From Patulibacter sp. SYSU D01012 (GTDB lineage: Bacteria; Actinomycetota; Thermoleophilia; Solirubrobacterales; Solirubrobacteraceae), in the NCBI RefSeq assembly GCF_017916475.1, contig NZ_JAFMTB010000002.1, positions 744,001 to 808,000 on the forward strand: 64,000 nt of DNA, given 5' to 3'. Of this stretch, positions 46,731 through 55,414 are shown one piece after another (position 1 is the first letter of the stretch; every line of letters starts with the position of its first letter). A program made the translations under genes and the position numbers. Below the pieces are notes generated by a model. It did no database searches, was not told the origin of the DNA, and saw only the letters and a program-made list of their open reading frames with translations.

Positions 46731-47876
46731 TCAGAAGACGCACCACGAGCTGGTCGGCCGGCCGCGGAAGGCGCGGCGGACGGCCGGGGCGTCGCAGTCG
46801 TCGCCGGTGTAGCTCCAGCGCGGGACGAGGGAGCGGATCGCCCGCGCGCCGACGGGCGGCAGCAGGACGATCGGTGCCGGACCGACGTCGCGCGCGCCGT
46901 CGACCAGGCCCCGCCGGCCGAGCACCCCGGGCAGCACGACCGGCACGCGCACCTGCAGCCGCGGGTCGACCGTCCCCTCGCACGTCGCGTACGACCAGTC
47001 GGGGTTCACCCGCAACCGGACCGTCAGGACGTAGGCGTGCGGCCTGCGCGTCACCTGCACGCCCGCGAACCGGGCGGCCGTGTCGAACGTCTCGTCGGCC
47101 GCGCAGTCCGGGTCGTCGACGGTCACCGTCACCGTCGACGCGGCCCGATCGACGGTGGACCGGTCCAGCGTCGTGCTCGCCGCGTACGTCGGAATCGGCG
47201 CGTTCGGGTCTCGCGGCGGCGTGAAGCGCAGGACGACGTTGACCGGCGACGCCGCGGCCCACGCGCGCAGGCGGTCGCCGTCCTCCTTCGTCGCCCGGCT
47301 CGAGACGACGGCCTTCACGGCGTTGCGCCGCGTGTCGAGGCTCGTCTCGACGAGCAGGCCGGCGGGGCCACCCTCCTCCCCCTCGAAGCGGAAGAGCCGA
47401 CCGAGCTCGGCCTGGGCCTGGGACAGCTGCCGCGAGGTCGACCGCACCGCGACGAGCCGCACGTCGTCCGCGACGCCGCGCCCGCGCAGCAGGCGGCGCG
47501 TGGCGCGCACCGCGCGGCGCGTGGTCCGGCGGTCGGCACCGCTCGCGACGCCCACCTGCAGCCGTCCGCCGTGGCAGCTCGTGTACCAGGCGTTCCCCCA
47601 CAGGTTCGCGCCCGGCGCGTGGCGCAGGATCCGGCGCAGCGCCGTGTCGAGGTTCGCGTCCGAGACCCGGTCCTGCAGGCGCACCATCGCGCGGGTGGTC
47701 CGCCGGCGACAGGGTCGCGCGTCGATCGCCGGCAGCCGCAGCTCGCGCCGCAGGGCCGGGGGCCAGCCGATGTCCGGGTCGCTGACGGAGCGCGCCGCCG
47801 CGGGCCCGGTCAGTCCGGCCGTCGCCGCCAGGACGCCCACCACGAGCAGGATGGGCCGCCGCCACGCCACGCGCAT
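46731..47876 (-). CDS. Secreted protein of unknown function
   Basis: A 381-residue exported protein I do not recognise. Signal peptide about residues 1-28 (PILLVVGVLAATAGLTGPAA, cut near AAA-RS). The middle part looks like alternating strands and basic helices (RRTTRRAVRATRRLLRGRGV, LVETSLDTRRNAVKAVVSS), reminiscent of a peptidase-inhibitor or I9-like domain, followed by beta segments and several cysteines (for example DDPDCAADET, ATCEGT, DDCDAP, SSWCVF) that could form disulfides. The gene ends seven bases from ccdA. CAGCAT lies seven bases before the ATG. Confidence 0.65.
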   Translation of the reverse strand: MRVAWRRPILLVVGVLAATAGLTGPAAARSVSDPDIGWPPALRRELRLPAIDARPCRRRTTRAMVRLQDRVSDANLDTALRRILRHAPGANLWGNAWYTSCHGGRLQVGVASGADRRTTRRAVRATRRLLRGRGVADDVRLVAVRSTSRQLSQAQAELGRLFRFEGEEGGPAGLLVETSLDTRRNAVKAVVSSRATKEDGDRLRAWAAASPVNVVLRFTPPRDPNAPIPTYAASTTLDRSTVDRAASTVTVTVDDPDCAADETFDTAARFAGVQVTRRPHAYVLTVRLRVNPDWSYATCEGTVDPRLQVRVPVVLPGVLGRRGLVDGARDVGPAPIVLLPPVGARAIRSLVPRWSYTGDDCDAPAVRRAFRGRPTSSWCVF

Positions 47877-48034
47877 GGCGGCGATGCTGCCAGGCGGCGC
47901 GGACGCGCGCCACGCCCCAGGACGGGTGGGCGGGTCCGCCGGGCGGACGGGCGCGCGGCGGGCCGTCGGACGGACGGGCGGCGGGCCGGGCGCCGTCCGG
48001 CCCGCGCGCCGGACGCGGGCCGGCCCGCGCGTCC

Positions 48035-49729
48035 TCAGTCCTCGCGCTCGGCCATCCGCTCCGGCGCGGTCACGCCCAGGACGCCGAGCGCGCCGGCGAG
48101 CGTGCCGGCCGTCGCGCGGCACAGGTCCAGGCGCCGCTCGCGCACGACCGGCGGCAGGTCCTCGGCCAGCACCGGGCAGTCGCGGTAGAACGCCGAGAAC
48201 TGGCGGGCGAGCGCCAGGGCGTAGGTGGCCAGGCGGTGCGGGGCGCGGCGGCTGGCGGCCTCGGCGACCTCGTCGGGCCACGAGAGCAGGTCGAGCAGCA
48301 GCGCCCGCTCGGCCGGCACGATGTCCTCGCCGGCCGCGGCGGTGCTGCCGTCCGGCCGCGCGCCCGTCGTCTCGCCGGCCTCGGCGCGGGCCAGGATCGA
48401 GCGGATGCGGGCGTGCGCGTACTGCACGTAGTAGACGGGGTTCTCCGCCGACTGCGCGCGGGCGTCCGCCAGGTCCAGGTCGATCGTCGTGTCGTGGGAG
48501 CGCGCCAGCAGGTACCAGCGGGCCGCGTCGACGCCGATGTCGTCCACGAGGTCGTCGAGGGCGACGAACTCGCCGGCGCGCTTGGACATCCGCGCCCGCT
48601 CGCCGTGCTCGAACAGGTTCACGAACTGCGTGATCAGCAGCTCGATGCGGTCGCGGTCGCCGCCGAGCGCCTCGAACGCCGCCTCGACGCGCGCGACGTA
48701 GCCGTGGTGGTCGGCGCCGAGCACGTCGATCACGCGGTCGAAGCCGCGGGTGCGCTTGTCGTGGTGGTAGGCCACGTCGGACGCGAAGTACGTCGGGCGG
48801 CCGTCGGCGCGGACGAGCACGCGGTCCTTGTCGTCGCCGGACTCCGTCGTGCGCAGGAACAGCGCGCCGTCCTGCTCGTACGTGCGGCCCTGCTCGGCGA
48901 GGACGGCGAACGCCTCCTGCACCTTGCTCTCGTGCGCGGAGCCGTCCTCGGTCGTGCGCGGCTCGTGCAGCGAGCGCTCGGAGAACCACTCGTCGAAGTC
49001 GGTGCGGAACGCCTCCAGCGACGCCTTCTGGCTCGCGACCATCAGGGCGATGCCCTCGCGGGCGACCTCCTCGACCGGACGGGTGGCGGCGTCGGGGATC
49101 CGCGCGGCGACCTCGGCGACGTAGCCGCCCTGGTAGCCCTCCTCCGGCGGCTCCTCGCCGCGGGCGCGGGCCTGCAGCGACTGGCCGAACAGCTCGACCT
49201 GGTTGCCGTGGTCGTTCACGTAGTACTCGCGGTGCACGGTGTGGCCGTGGAACCGCAGCAGGTTGGCGAGCGCCGAGCCGAACGCGGCGCCGCGGGCGCC
49301 GCCGATGTGGACCGGGCCCGTCGGGTTGTTCGAGACGTACTCCAGGTGGATGCGCTCGGCGGCCTCCCCCGCGCCCTGCGCGCCGAAGCGCTCGCCGGCC
49401 GCGACGACGTCCGACAGCGCGCGCAGGAGCCACGCGTCCGAGAGCCGCAGGTTGAGGAAGCCCGGCCCCGCGACGTCGACGTCCAGCAGGTCGTCCCCCA
49501 GGTGCTCGCGCAGGGCGACGGACAGCCGCTCGGCGATCATCGGCGGCGCGGCGCCGACGAGCTTGGGCAGCAGCATCGCCGCGTTCGTCGCGTAGTCGCC
49601 GTGCGCGGCCTGCTTCGGGCGGTCCAGCGTCGGCGCCGATCGCGGTCGCTCGCCCCCGGTGACGTTCAGCACGGCGTCGTCGAGGACGGTGCGGAGGCGC
49701 TGCAGCGGAGAGATGGTCGCGTCGGTCAC
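48035..49729 (-). CDS. argS: Arginyl-tRNA synthetase
   Basis: A class I aminoacyl-tRNA synthetase, 564 residues. Seen: the HIGH-like motif PTGPVHIGGARGAAFG, the KMSKS-like RMSKRAGEFVALDD, YVNDHGNQVELFGQSLQ, VLGADHHGYVARV and the C-terminal anticodon-binding domain. It is cytosolic and charges tRNA-Arg. I prefer GTG 49729 (VTDATISPLQRL) to ATG 49744, whose bases would form the -10 TATGGT; both are in frame. It is followed by a GC-rich gap without a gene. Confidence 0.95.
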   Translation of the reverse strand: MTDATISPLQRLRTVLDDAVLNVTGGERPRSAPTLDRPKQAAHGDYATNAAMLLPKLVGAAPPMIAERLSVALREHLGDDLLDVDVAGPGFLNLRLSDAWLLRALSDVVAAGERFGAQGAGEAAERIHLEYVSNNPTGPVHIGGARGAAFGSALANLLRFHGHTVHREYYVNDHGNQVELFGQSLQARARGEEPPEEGYQGGYVAEVAARIPDAATRPVEEVAREGIALMVASQKASLEAFRTDFDEWFSERSLHEPRTTEDGSAHESKVQEAFAVLAEQGRTYEQDGALFLRTTESGDDKDRVLVRADGRPTYFASDVAYHHDKRTRGFDRVIDVLGADHHGYVARVEAAFEALGGDRDRIELLITQFVNLFEHGERARMSKRAGEFVALDDLVDDIGVDAARWYLLARSHDTTIDLDLADARAQSAENPVYYVQYAHARIRSILARAEAGETTGARPDGSTAAAGEDIVPAERALLLDLLSWPDEVAEAASRRAPHRLATYALALARQFSAFYRDCPVLAEDLPPVVRERRLDLCRATAGTLAGALGVLGVTAPERMAERED

Positions 49730-49896
49730 GGTGACCCCAACCATAGGACGCGCGCCCGCCCCGTGCGCGCGCGTTCCGCGCCGTGACGACGGTCACGGCC
49801 GGCCCGACGTCGGAGGCCCCTGCGGGTGCGCCGAGCCCGGCCGCGCCGGGAAGCCGCCCGTCCCGCGACGCTCGGGGCGGGGCCCGCACCCCATCC

Positions 49897-50313
49897 CTAA
49901 TGGTGGTAGGGCTCGCCGCGGAGGATGCGGTGGGCGCGGTAGAGCTGCTCGAGCACGATGACGCGGGCGAGCTGGTGCGGCAGGGTGATCGGGCCGAACG
50001 ACACCCGCTCGTCGGCGCGCGGCAGGTCCAGGCCGTCGGCGCCGCCGAGCACGAAGCACAGGTCGCGGCCGCTGGCGCGCCGCTCCTCGAGCCACGCGGC
50101 CTGACGGACGGAGTCGCGCGCCGGGGCGTCGATCGCGAGCAGGACGCAGTGCGCGCGGTCGGGCACGCGGCGGGCCACCGCGTCCGCGTCGGCGTCGTCG
50201 CGCAGCTCGATCGACTCGAGCTTGACGTAGGGCCGCAGCAGCTTCTCGTAGTGCGCCAGGTCGTCCGCGTACGGCGCCCGGGTGCGGCCGACGGCGACGA
50301 CCGTGACCTTCAC
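49897..50313 (-). CDS. rlmH: 23S rRNA pseudouridine-1915 N3-methyltransferase RlmH
   Basis: A 138-residue SPOUT methyltransferase. The C-terminal knot region FGPITLPHQLARVIVLEQLY and the terminal GEPYHH are diagnostic; FVLGGADGLDL is the SAM-binding knot. It methylates pseudouridine 1915 of helix 69 of 23S rRNA in assembled ribosomes. GTG 50313 has GGGAGA upstream. Length is one or two dozen residues shorter than E. coli RlmH (155). Confidence 0.93.
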   Translation of the reverse strand: MKVTVVAVGRTRAPYADDLAHYEKLLRPYVKLESIELRDDADADAVARRVPDRAHCVLLAIDAPARDSVRQAAWLEERRASGRDLCFVLGGADGLDLPRADERVSFGPITLPHQLARVIVLEQLYRAHRILRGEPYHH

Positions 50314-50478
50314 CGGTCCGTCTCCCGGGCCGGGCGGCCGGCACGGGCCTTCGGGTACGATTCGCCGTCGATCCGCGCCGCCGGCACGCGTCCTTCCGGG
50401 CGCGCCGGGACGGCCGACCGCCCGCCACGGGGCGTCGTCTTCCCCTCGTGCCTGCGGTCGCGCGCCATCGCCCCGAGT

Positions 50479-51210
50479 ATGCCCGTCGCCGTCATCTCCG
50501 ACATCCACGGCAACCGCCACGCGCTCGACGCGGTCCTGGCGGACGCCGACGACCGCGGCTGCGACGAGGTGTGGTGCCTGGGCGACGTCGTGGGCTACGG
50601 CGCCGATCCGAACGGGTGCGTCGCCACCGTCCGCCGGTTCGCGACCGTCTGCCTGGCCGGCAACCACGACCTGGTCGCGATCGGCACCCTGCCGTCGGAC
50701 GCGTTCTCGCCCGACGCCGCCGCGGCGGTGCGCTGGACGGCGCAGGAGCTGTCGGCGGAGCACCGCGAGTGGCTCGGCACCCTGCGCCCGCAGGCGACCG
50801 CCCAGGGCTGCCTGCTCGTGCACGCCAGCCCGCTGCACCCCGTCTGGGAGTACGTGCTGACGGCGGAGCAGGCCGAGGCGTCGCTGGACGCGTTCGACGA
50901 GCAGGTGGCGCTCATCGGCCACACGCACGTCCCCCTGTCCTTCTCGCGCGCCGGCACCGATCCGGTCGCGCTCGAGCGCCGCGGCGACGGCGCGGCCGCG
51001 GCGATCGGCGCACGCCGCTGGCTGCTGAACCCCGGCAGCGTCGGCCAGCCGCGCGACGAGGACCCGCGGGCCGCGTGGCTCGAGCTCGACCCGTACGAGG
51101 GCCGGGCCACCTGGCGCCGTGTCCGCTACGACGTCGACGGGGCCGCCCGGGCCATCCGCGAGGCCGGCCTGCCGACCGCACTGGCGGACCGCCTGAGCGT
51201 CGGCCGGTAG
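50479..51210 (+). CDS. Calcineurin-like metallophosphoesterase
   Basis: A 243-residue phosphoesterase of the YfcE/diadenosine tetraphosphatase-like group. The metal motifs are complete: VISDIHGNRHAL (D8, H10), LGDVVGYGADP, LAGNHDLVA, VHASPLH, and IGHTHVP. Substrate unknown. It is 22 bases upstream of the lipoprotein gene, followed by the Ser/Thr kinase, so these three probably form one transcript. Confidence 0.9.
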   Translation: MPVAVISDIHGNRHALDAVLADADDRGCDEVWCLGDVVGYGADPNGCVATVRRFATVCLAGNHDLVAIGTLPSDAFSPDAAAAVRWTAQELSAEHREWLGTLRPQATAQGCLLVHASPLHPVWEYVLTAEQAEASLDAFDEQVALIGHTHVPLSFSRAGTDPVALERRGDGAAAAIGARRWLLNPGSVGQPRDEDPRAAWLELDPYEGRATWRRVRYDVDGAARAIREAGLPTALADRLSVGR

Positions 51211-51232
51211 CCTTCCGCCCATCCTGTCCGCG

Positions 51233-51910
51233 ATGTTCCCGAGCCGCACGATCCCCCTCGTCCTGACCTGCGCCGCCGCGGCCCTCGCCGGCTGCGGCAG
51301 CGGGAAGGGGCTGCTCGACGGGTCCTCGGCGGAGGACCTGCAGAAGAGCGTGTCCGCGGTCGAGCAGGCCGTCGCCGACGGCCGCTGCGACGAGGCGGCG
51401 AGCGCGGCGCGCGAGGGCCTGCAGCGCGTCGGCGACCTGCCGTCGAGCGTCGACGGGGCGCTGAAGGACCGTCTGCGCGAGGGCTTCCGCGCGCTGCGGG
51501 AGAAGGCGGACTCGGAGTGCGAGGAGCGCACGCCGACCACGGAGACCACTCCCCCGCCGACGACGGAGACGACGCCGCCGGAGACGACGGAGACGACGCC
51601 GCCCGAGACGACGCCGGACGACACCACGACGACCGACCCGGACGACACGACCACGACCGATCCCGGTGGCGGCACCGATCCCGGGTCCGGCCCCGATCCG
51701 GGCAGCGGCGAGGGCGGTGGCACGACGACCGACGACGGGTCCGACGACGACTCGGGCGGCATCTCGCCGGGCGTCGACGCCCCGGGCGCGTCCGAGCGGG
51801 GCGCGGGCTGGCGCGAGCGCACGAAGGAGCTGCGCGACCGGGCGCGCGCGGCCGCGAAGGAGGCCCGCGAGGCCGCCCGCGAGGCGCTGAAGGGCGGTGG
51901 TGGCTGGTGA
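51233..51910 (+). CDS. Lipoprotein with Thr/Pro repeat linker
   Basis: A 225-residue predicted lipoprotein: lipobox LAGC at residues 18-21 after a hydrophobic signal. Residues about 22-95 are helical (EDLQKSVSAVEQAVADGRCD), followed by a low-complexity linker of repeats such as TTETTPP and DDTTTTDP (about 98-170) typical of cell-wall-spanning or O-glycosylated segments, and a C-terminal charged helix (AAAKEAREAAREALKGG). It could be a surface sensor partner of the kinase. The end overlaps the kinase start by GTGA. Confidence 0.8.
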   Translation: MFPSRTIPLVLTCAAAALAGCGSGKGLLDGSSAEDLQKSVSAVEQAVADGRCDEAASAAREGLQRVGDLPSSVDGALKDRLREGFRALREKADSECEERTPTTETTPPPTTETTPPETTETTPPETTPDDTTTTDPDDTTTTDPGGGTDPGSGPDPGSGEGGGTTTDDGSDDDSGGISPGVDAPGASERGAGWRERTKELRDRARAAAKEAREAAREALKGGGGW

Positions 51911-53229
51911 GCGACGTCCTCGCCGACCGCTACGAGCTCGGGGAGCGCCTGGGCTCCGGCGGCATGTCCACCGTCCGGCTGGCGTTCGACCGCCGGCTCG
52001 AGCGGCACGTCGCGGTCAAGCTCCTCGCCGAGCACCTGGCCGACGACCGCCAGTTCGTCTCGCGCTTCCGCCGCGAGGCCCTGTCGGCCGCCCGCCTGGT
52101 CCACAACAACATCGTCCAGGTCTTCGACTTCGGCTTCGACGAGGCGACGGGTCGGTACTTCATCGTGATGGAGGCCGTGCGCGGCCAGTCCGGCGCGCAG
52201 CTGCTGCACGAGCGCGGCTACCTGTCGGTGCCCGAGACGATCTCGATCGTCGGCCAGGCCGCCCGCGGCCTGGACTACGCGCACCGCAACGGGGTGATCC
52301 ACCGCGACGTCAAGCCGGGCAACATCCTGCTCGCCGAGGACGGCACGGTGAAGATCGCCGACTTCGGCATCGCCAAGGCGATGGCCGAGGAGTCGTCGAT
52401 CACGCAGATCGGCTCCGTCGTGGGCACCGCGAGCTACCTGGCGCCGGAGCAGGCGACGGGCGGCGACGTGGGCCCGGCCGCCGACATCTACGCGCTCGGC
52501 GTCGTCACGTACCAGATGCTCGCGGCGCGGCTGCCGTACGAGGCGGACTCGCTGGCGGCCCTGGCGCTGAAGCAGCAGCGCGAGGCCCCGCCGCTGCTCG
52601 ACCAGCTCAACGCCGAGGTGCCGCCCGAGATCGGCCTGGTCGTCGACCGCGCGCTGAGCCTGGAGCCCGAGATGCGCTACCCGAGCGCCGAGGCGTACGC
52701 CCAGGCGCTCGACGACGGCGCCGCGGGCGTAGGCCCCGAGGATCCGGGCGAGCGCACGCGGGTCGTCCACCCCGTCACGGGCGCGACGGCGATCGTCCCC
52801 CGCGGCCAGATCGCCGACATCCAGCGCGACTTCGACCCGGACGACGAGGATCCGGCGGAGCGCACGATGCTCCAGCCCGGCCCCGGCCGACGGGGCACGG
52901 GCACGGCCGAGCACCAGGCGGTGCCGGCCCGGACCGCCCGCGAGCCGCGGCGCACCGCCCCGCCGCCGCAGGCCGCCCCGCGGCGCGCCGCGCAGCCCGG
53001 CGCCTGGAACCAGGAGCCGCCGGCCGCGCCGAAGCGGCGGGGCGGCGGCTGCCTGGGCCGGATGCTCCGCAACCTGGTGCTGCTCGTCGTGCTGCTCGCG
53101 GCGATCGGCTTCGGCGTGTACTCGCTCGCGAAGAACGAGGTCGCGCCGAAGCTGCGCGACATCGCGGGCAAGACCGCGCGGGACGTCGGCAACGATCTGC
53201 AGCAGCTGATCCAGGACAACACCAAGTAG
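51907..53229 (+). CDS. Serine/threonine protein kinase (PknB-like), no PASTA domains
   Basis: A 440-residue eukaryotic-type kinase. Gly-rich loop GSGGMSTV, ATP-binding K38 in HVAVKLL, catalytic loop HRDVKPGN (D134), DFGIAK (D152), activation segment ending GTASYLAPEQATGG. After the kinase domain (about 1-270) comes a disordered Pro/Arg/Thr region, then one membrane helix (about 389-408) and a ~32-residue outer tail lacking PASTA repeats. Translationally coupled to the lipoprotein gene, which may provide its external sensor. GTG 51907 was chosen since it joins directly to the ATP-loop sequence. Confidence 0.93.
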   Translation: MSDVLADRYELGERLGSGGMSTVRLAFDRRLERHVAVKLLAEHLADDRQFVSRFRREALSAARLVHNNIVQVFDFGFDEATGRYFIVMEAVRGQSGAQLLHERGYLSVPETISIVGQAARGLDYAHRNGVIHRDVKPGNILLAEDGTVKIADFGIAKAMAEESSITQIGSVVGTASYLAPEQATGGDVGPAADIYALGVVTYQMLAARLPYEADSLAALALKQQREAPPLLDQLNAEVPPEIGLVVDRALSLEPEMRYPSAEAYAQALDDGAAGVGPEDPGERTRVVHPVTGATAIVPRGQIADIQRDFDPDDEDPAERTMLQPGPGRRGTGTAEHQAVPARTAREPRRTAPPPQAAPRRAAQPGAWNQEPPAAPKRRGGGCLGRMLRNLVLLVVLLAAIGFGVYSLAKNEVAPKLRDIAGKTARDVGNDLQQLIQDNTK

Positions 53230-53230
53230 C

Positions 53231-53255
53231 GGCGCCGGGCCGCGGGCCCGGCGCC
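53231..53255. terminator. Hairpin between kinase and tgt
   Basis: Perfect 11-base arms ggcgccgggcc and ggcccggcgcc with a three-base loop, just after the kinase stop and convergent with tgt. Confidence 0.65.
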
Positions 53256-53320
53256 GTCGGGCCGCGAAGGGCCGCGGCGCGCTCCGCGGCCGTTCCGGCG
53301 GCCGCGGGCCCTCCCCCGCC

Positions 53321-54586
53321 CTACGGCATGACGCCGCCGCGGATCGCGGCGGCCTCCTCGGCCAGGCGGCCCTCCAGGATGCCGGTGCGCAGCCGCGTCA
53401 TGACCTTCTGGACGAACGCGAGGTTGTGCAGCGTCAGCAGCCGCATGCCGAGCAGCTCGCGGTTGGCGACGAGGTAGCGCAGGTAGCCGCGGGTGAAGCC
53501 CTGGGCGCAGGCCGGGCAGTCGCAGCCCTCGCAGAGCGGCTCCTGGCTGAGCTTCCACCGCGCCTGGGTCAGGTCGACGCGCCAGCGGCGGTCGGGATTC
53601 GGCACGAGCGCCATGCCGTGGCGGCCCAGGCGCGTGGGCATCGCGCAGTCGAACGTGTCGATGCCCTGCTCGACGCCGCGGACGAGGTCGTCGATCTCCC
53701 CGATCCCCAGCAGGTGGCGGGGCTTGCGCTCGAACGCGCCGCCCACGTGCGAGGTCGTCCAGCCGACGACCTCGTTCATCTGGTCCTTGTGCTCGCCGAG
53801 CGACCCGCCGATGGCGATCGCGTCGGCCCGCGAGGCGGCGACGAGCTGGGCCGCCTCGGCGCGCAGGTCCTCGTACACGCCGCCCTGCACGATGCCGTAG
53901 ACGAGCTGCCAGCCGGGGGCGTGCTGCTCGTGCCACGTCAGGCAGCGCTCGAGCCAGCGGTGCGTGCGCTCCGTCGAGCGCGCCGTGTACTCGCGGTCGA
54001 CGTTGAACGGCGTGCACTCGTCGAAGACGACGGCCAGGTCGGTGCCGAGCGCCGCCTGGACCTCCATGGAGCGCTCGGGCGAGAGGAACTGCTTCGACCC
54101 GTCGAGGTGCGAGCGGAAGCGCACGCCCTGCTCCTCGATCGCGTCGATCCGGCCGTGGCCGCGCTGCCCCTGGCCCGTCGTGCGGCCCTTGATCTCGTCC
54201 GCGACGGTGCCGTGGCCCATCGAGAAGACCTGGAAGCCGCCGGAGTCGGTGATGATCGGGCCGTCCCAGCCCATGAACCGGTGCAGCCCGCCGTGCTCGC
54301 GGATCAGCTCGTGGCCCGGCGAGAGCATCAGGTGGAACGTGTTGCCCAGGACGATGTCGAAGCCCAGGTCGGCGACCTCGTGCGGCAGCAGCCCGCGGAC
54401 CGTGGCCTTCGTGGCCAGCGGCACGAAGCCCGGCGTGCGGATCTCGCCGTGCGCGGTCGAGATGACGCCCGCGCGGGCGCGCAGGCCGTCGCCCTCGGCG
54501 CGGGCCTCGATGCGGAAGACCTCTCGGGGGCGCTCGGCGGCGGGGCGCGGCGGGGCGTCGAGGGCGGGCGTCGGGGAGGCGTCCAT
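53321..54586 (-). CDS. tgt: Queuine tRNA-ribosyltransferase
   Basis: A 421-residue tRNA-guanine transglycosylase that exchanges G34 for a queuosine precursor in GUN anticodons. Catalytic Asp in IITDSGGFQVFSM, nucleophile region VFDECTPFNVDREYT, and the C-terminal zinc cluster CEGCDCPAC with a later His (TLHN). Many actinobacteria lack this gene, so its presence is a lineage clue; no queuosine synthesis genes (queA, queC-F) are nearby. TACGAT lies eight bases before ATG 54586, so translation is probably leaderless. Confidence 0.94.
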   Translation of the reverse strand: MDASPTPALDAPPRPAAERPREVFRIEARAEGDGLRARAGVISTAHGEIRTPGFVPLATKATVRGLLPHEVADLGFDIVLGNTFHLMLSPGHELIREHGGLHRFMGWDGPIITDSGGFQVFSMGHGTVADEIKGRTTGQGQRGHGRIDAIEEQGVRFRSHLDGSKQFLSPERSMEVQAALGTDLAVVFDECTPFNVDREYTARSTERTHRWLERCLTWHEQHAPGWQLVYGIVQGGVYEDLRAEAAQLVAASRADAIAIGGSLGEHKDQMNEVVGWTTSHVGGAFERKPRHLLGIGEIDDLVRGVEQGIDTFDCAMPTRLGRHGMALVPNPDRRWRVDLTQARWKLSQEPLCEGCDCPACAQGFTRGYLRYLVANRELLGMRLLTLHNLAFVQKVMTRLRTGILEGRLAEEAAAIRGGVMP

Positions 54587-54654
54587 GACGGTCCATCGTA
54601 GGCGGCCGGACCACCGTCCCGCGCGCCCCCGGACGGGCCCGCGGCGCCGACGTG

Positions 54655-54684
54655 GCGACGGCGGCCCGTCGGGGCCGCCGTCGC
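54655..54684 (-). terminator. Hairpin after hsp20
   Basis: Perfect 13-base stem (54655-54667 with 54672-54684) and GTCG loop, 27 bases beyond the hsp20 stop. Confidence 0.7.
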
Positions 54685-54710
54685 AGGCCGTCGCTCGCGG
54701 AGGCGCGGGA

Positions 54711-55229
54711 CTACGCGGCGCTGCCGGCCGCCGCCGGCGCCTCGGCGCGGTCGCCGTCGGCACCGTCCTCGGCGGCGTCGAGCGTCTTCGGCGCGCCCGC
54801 GATCTCGACCGCGACGCGGCGCGGCTTCGCGCGCTCGGGCTTCGGGATCTCGACCTCGAGCACCCCGTGCTCGAAGCGCGCCGTGATCGCCTCGGCGTCG
54901 ACGCCCTCGGGCAGCTGCAGCTGCCGCCGGAACGCGCCGCTCGCGCGCTCGGCCCGGACCACGCCGCCCTCACGCACCTCGCGACGCATCTCGCGGGCGC
55001 CGGAGAGGGAGAGCACGTCGCCCTCGACCTCGATCGCGACGTCCTCGGGCTTCACGCCCGGCAGATCGGCGACGAGCACGAACGAGCCCTCGCGCTCGAT
55101 CAGGTCGACGGCCGGCGTCCACCGCGACGTCGGGCCGACGGCCGGGTCGAAGAACGCGGAGAAGACGCGGTTGACCTCCTGCTGCAGCGAGCCGAGCTCG
55201 CGCGCGGGCTCCCAACGGATGATCGCCAT
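54711..55229 (-). CDS. Small heat-shock protein Hsp20
   Basis: A 172-residue alpha-crystallin domain chaperone that holds unfolding proteins. Seen: N-terminal LGSLQQEVNRVFSAFFDP, alpha-crystallin start TPAVDLIEREGSFVLVADLP, GVKPEDVAIEVEGDVLSLSG, and the AFRRQLQLPEGVDAEAITAR...VLEVEIPK motif, then a long acidic C-terminus. GGAGGTCACC directly precedes ATG 55229, a strong ribosome site. A HAIR-like operator overlaps its promoter at 55267-55296, suggesting HspR control. Confidence 0.93.
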   Translation of the reverse strand: MAIIRWEPARELGSLQQEVNRVFSAFFDPAVGPTSRWTPAVDLIEREGSFVLVADLPGVKPEDVAIEVEGDVLSLSGAREMRREVREGGVVRAERASGAFRRQLQLPEGVDAEAITARFEHGVLEVEIPKPERAKPRRVAVEIAGAPKTLDAAEDGADGDRAEAPAAAGSAA

Positions 55230-55266
55230 GGTGACCTCCAGGTCGACGGTTTGCGGGTACACCGCC

Positions 55267-55296
55267 ATGATGAAACCTGAGTCCTTCCGTGTCAAG
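55267..55296 (-). promoter_or_regulatory. hsp20 promoter with HAIR-like operator
   Basis: On the minus strand TTGACA (55295-55290) and CATCAT (55272-55267) are 17 bases apart. The -35 lies within CTTGACA-N7-ACTCAGG (55296-55276), matching 5 of 7 positions in each half of the HspR site CTTGAGT-N7-ACTCAAG. Confidence 0.6.
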
Positions 55297-55351
55297 TCTT
55301 GTGCGTCCCTTCGCTCGGGCCGGATCGCGACCTTCGGGCCCGGAACGACGA

Positions 55352-55378
55352 CGGGCCGTCGCGTCGCGACGGCCCGTG
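55352..55378 (-). terminator. Hairpin after marR
   Basis: A 12-base stem (acgggccgtcgc with gcgacggcccgt) and three-base loop; it lies 37 bases past the marR stop and ahead of the hsp20 promoter. Confidence 0.6.
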
Positions 55379-55414
55379 GGGACGTGGAGCGGCCGGCCGC
55401 GCGGCCGGCGGCGG

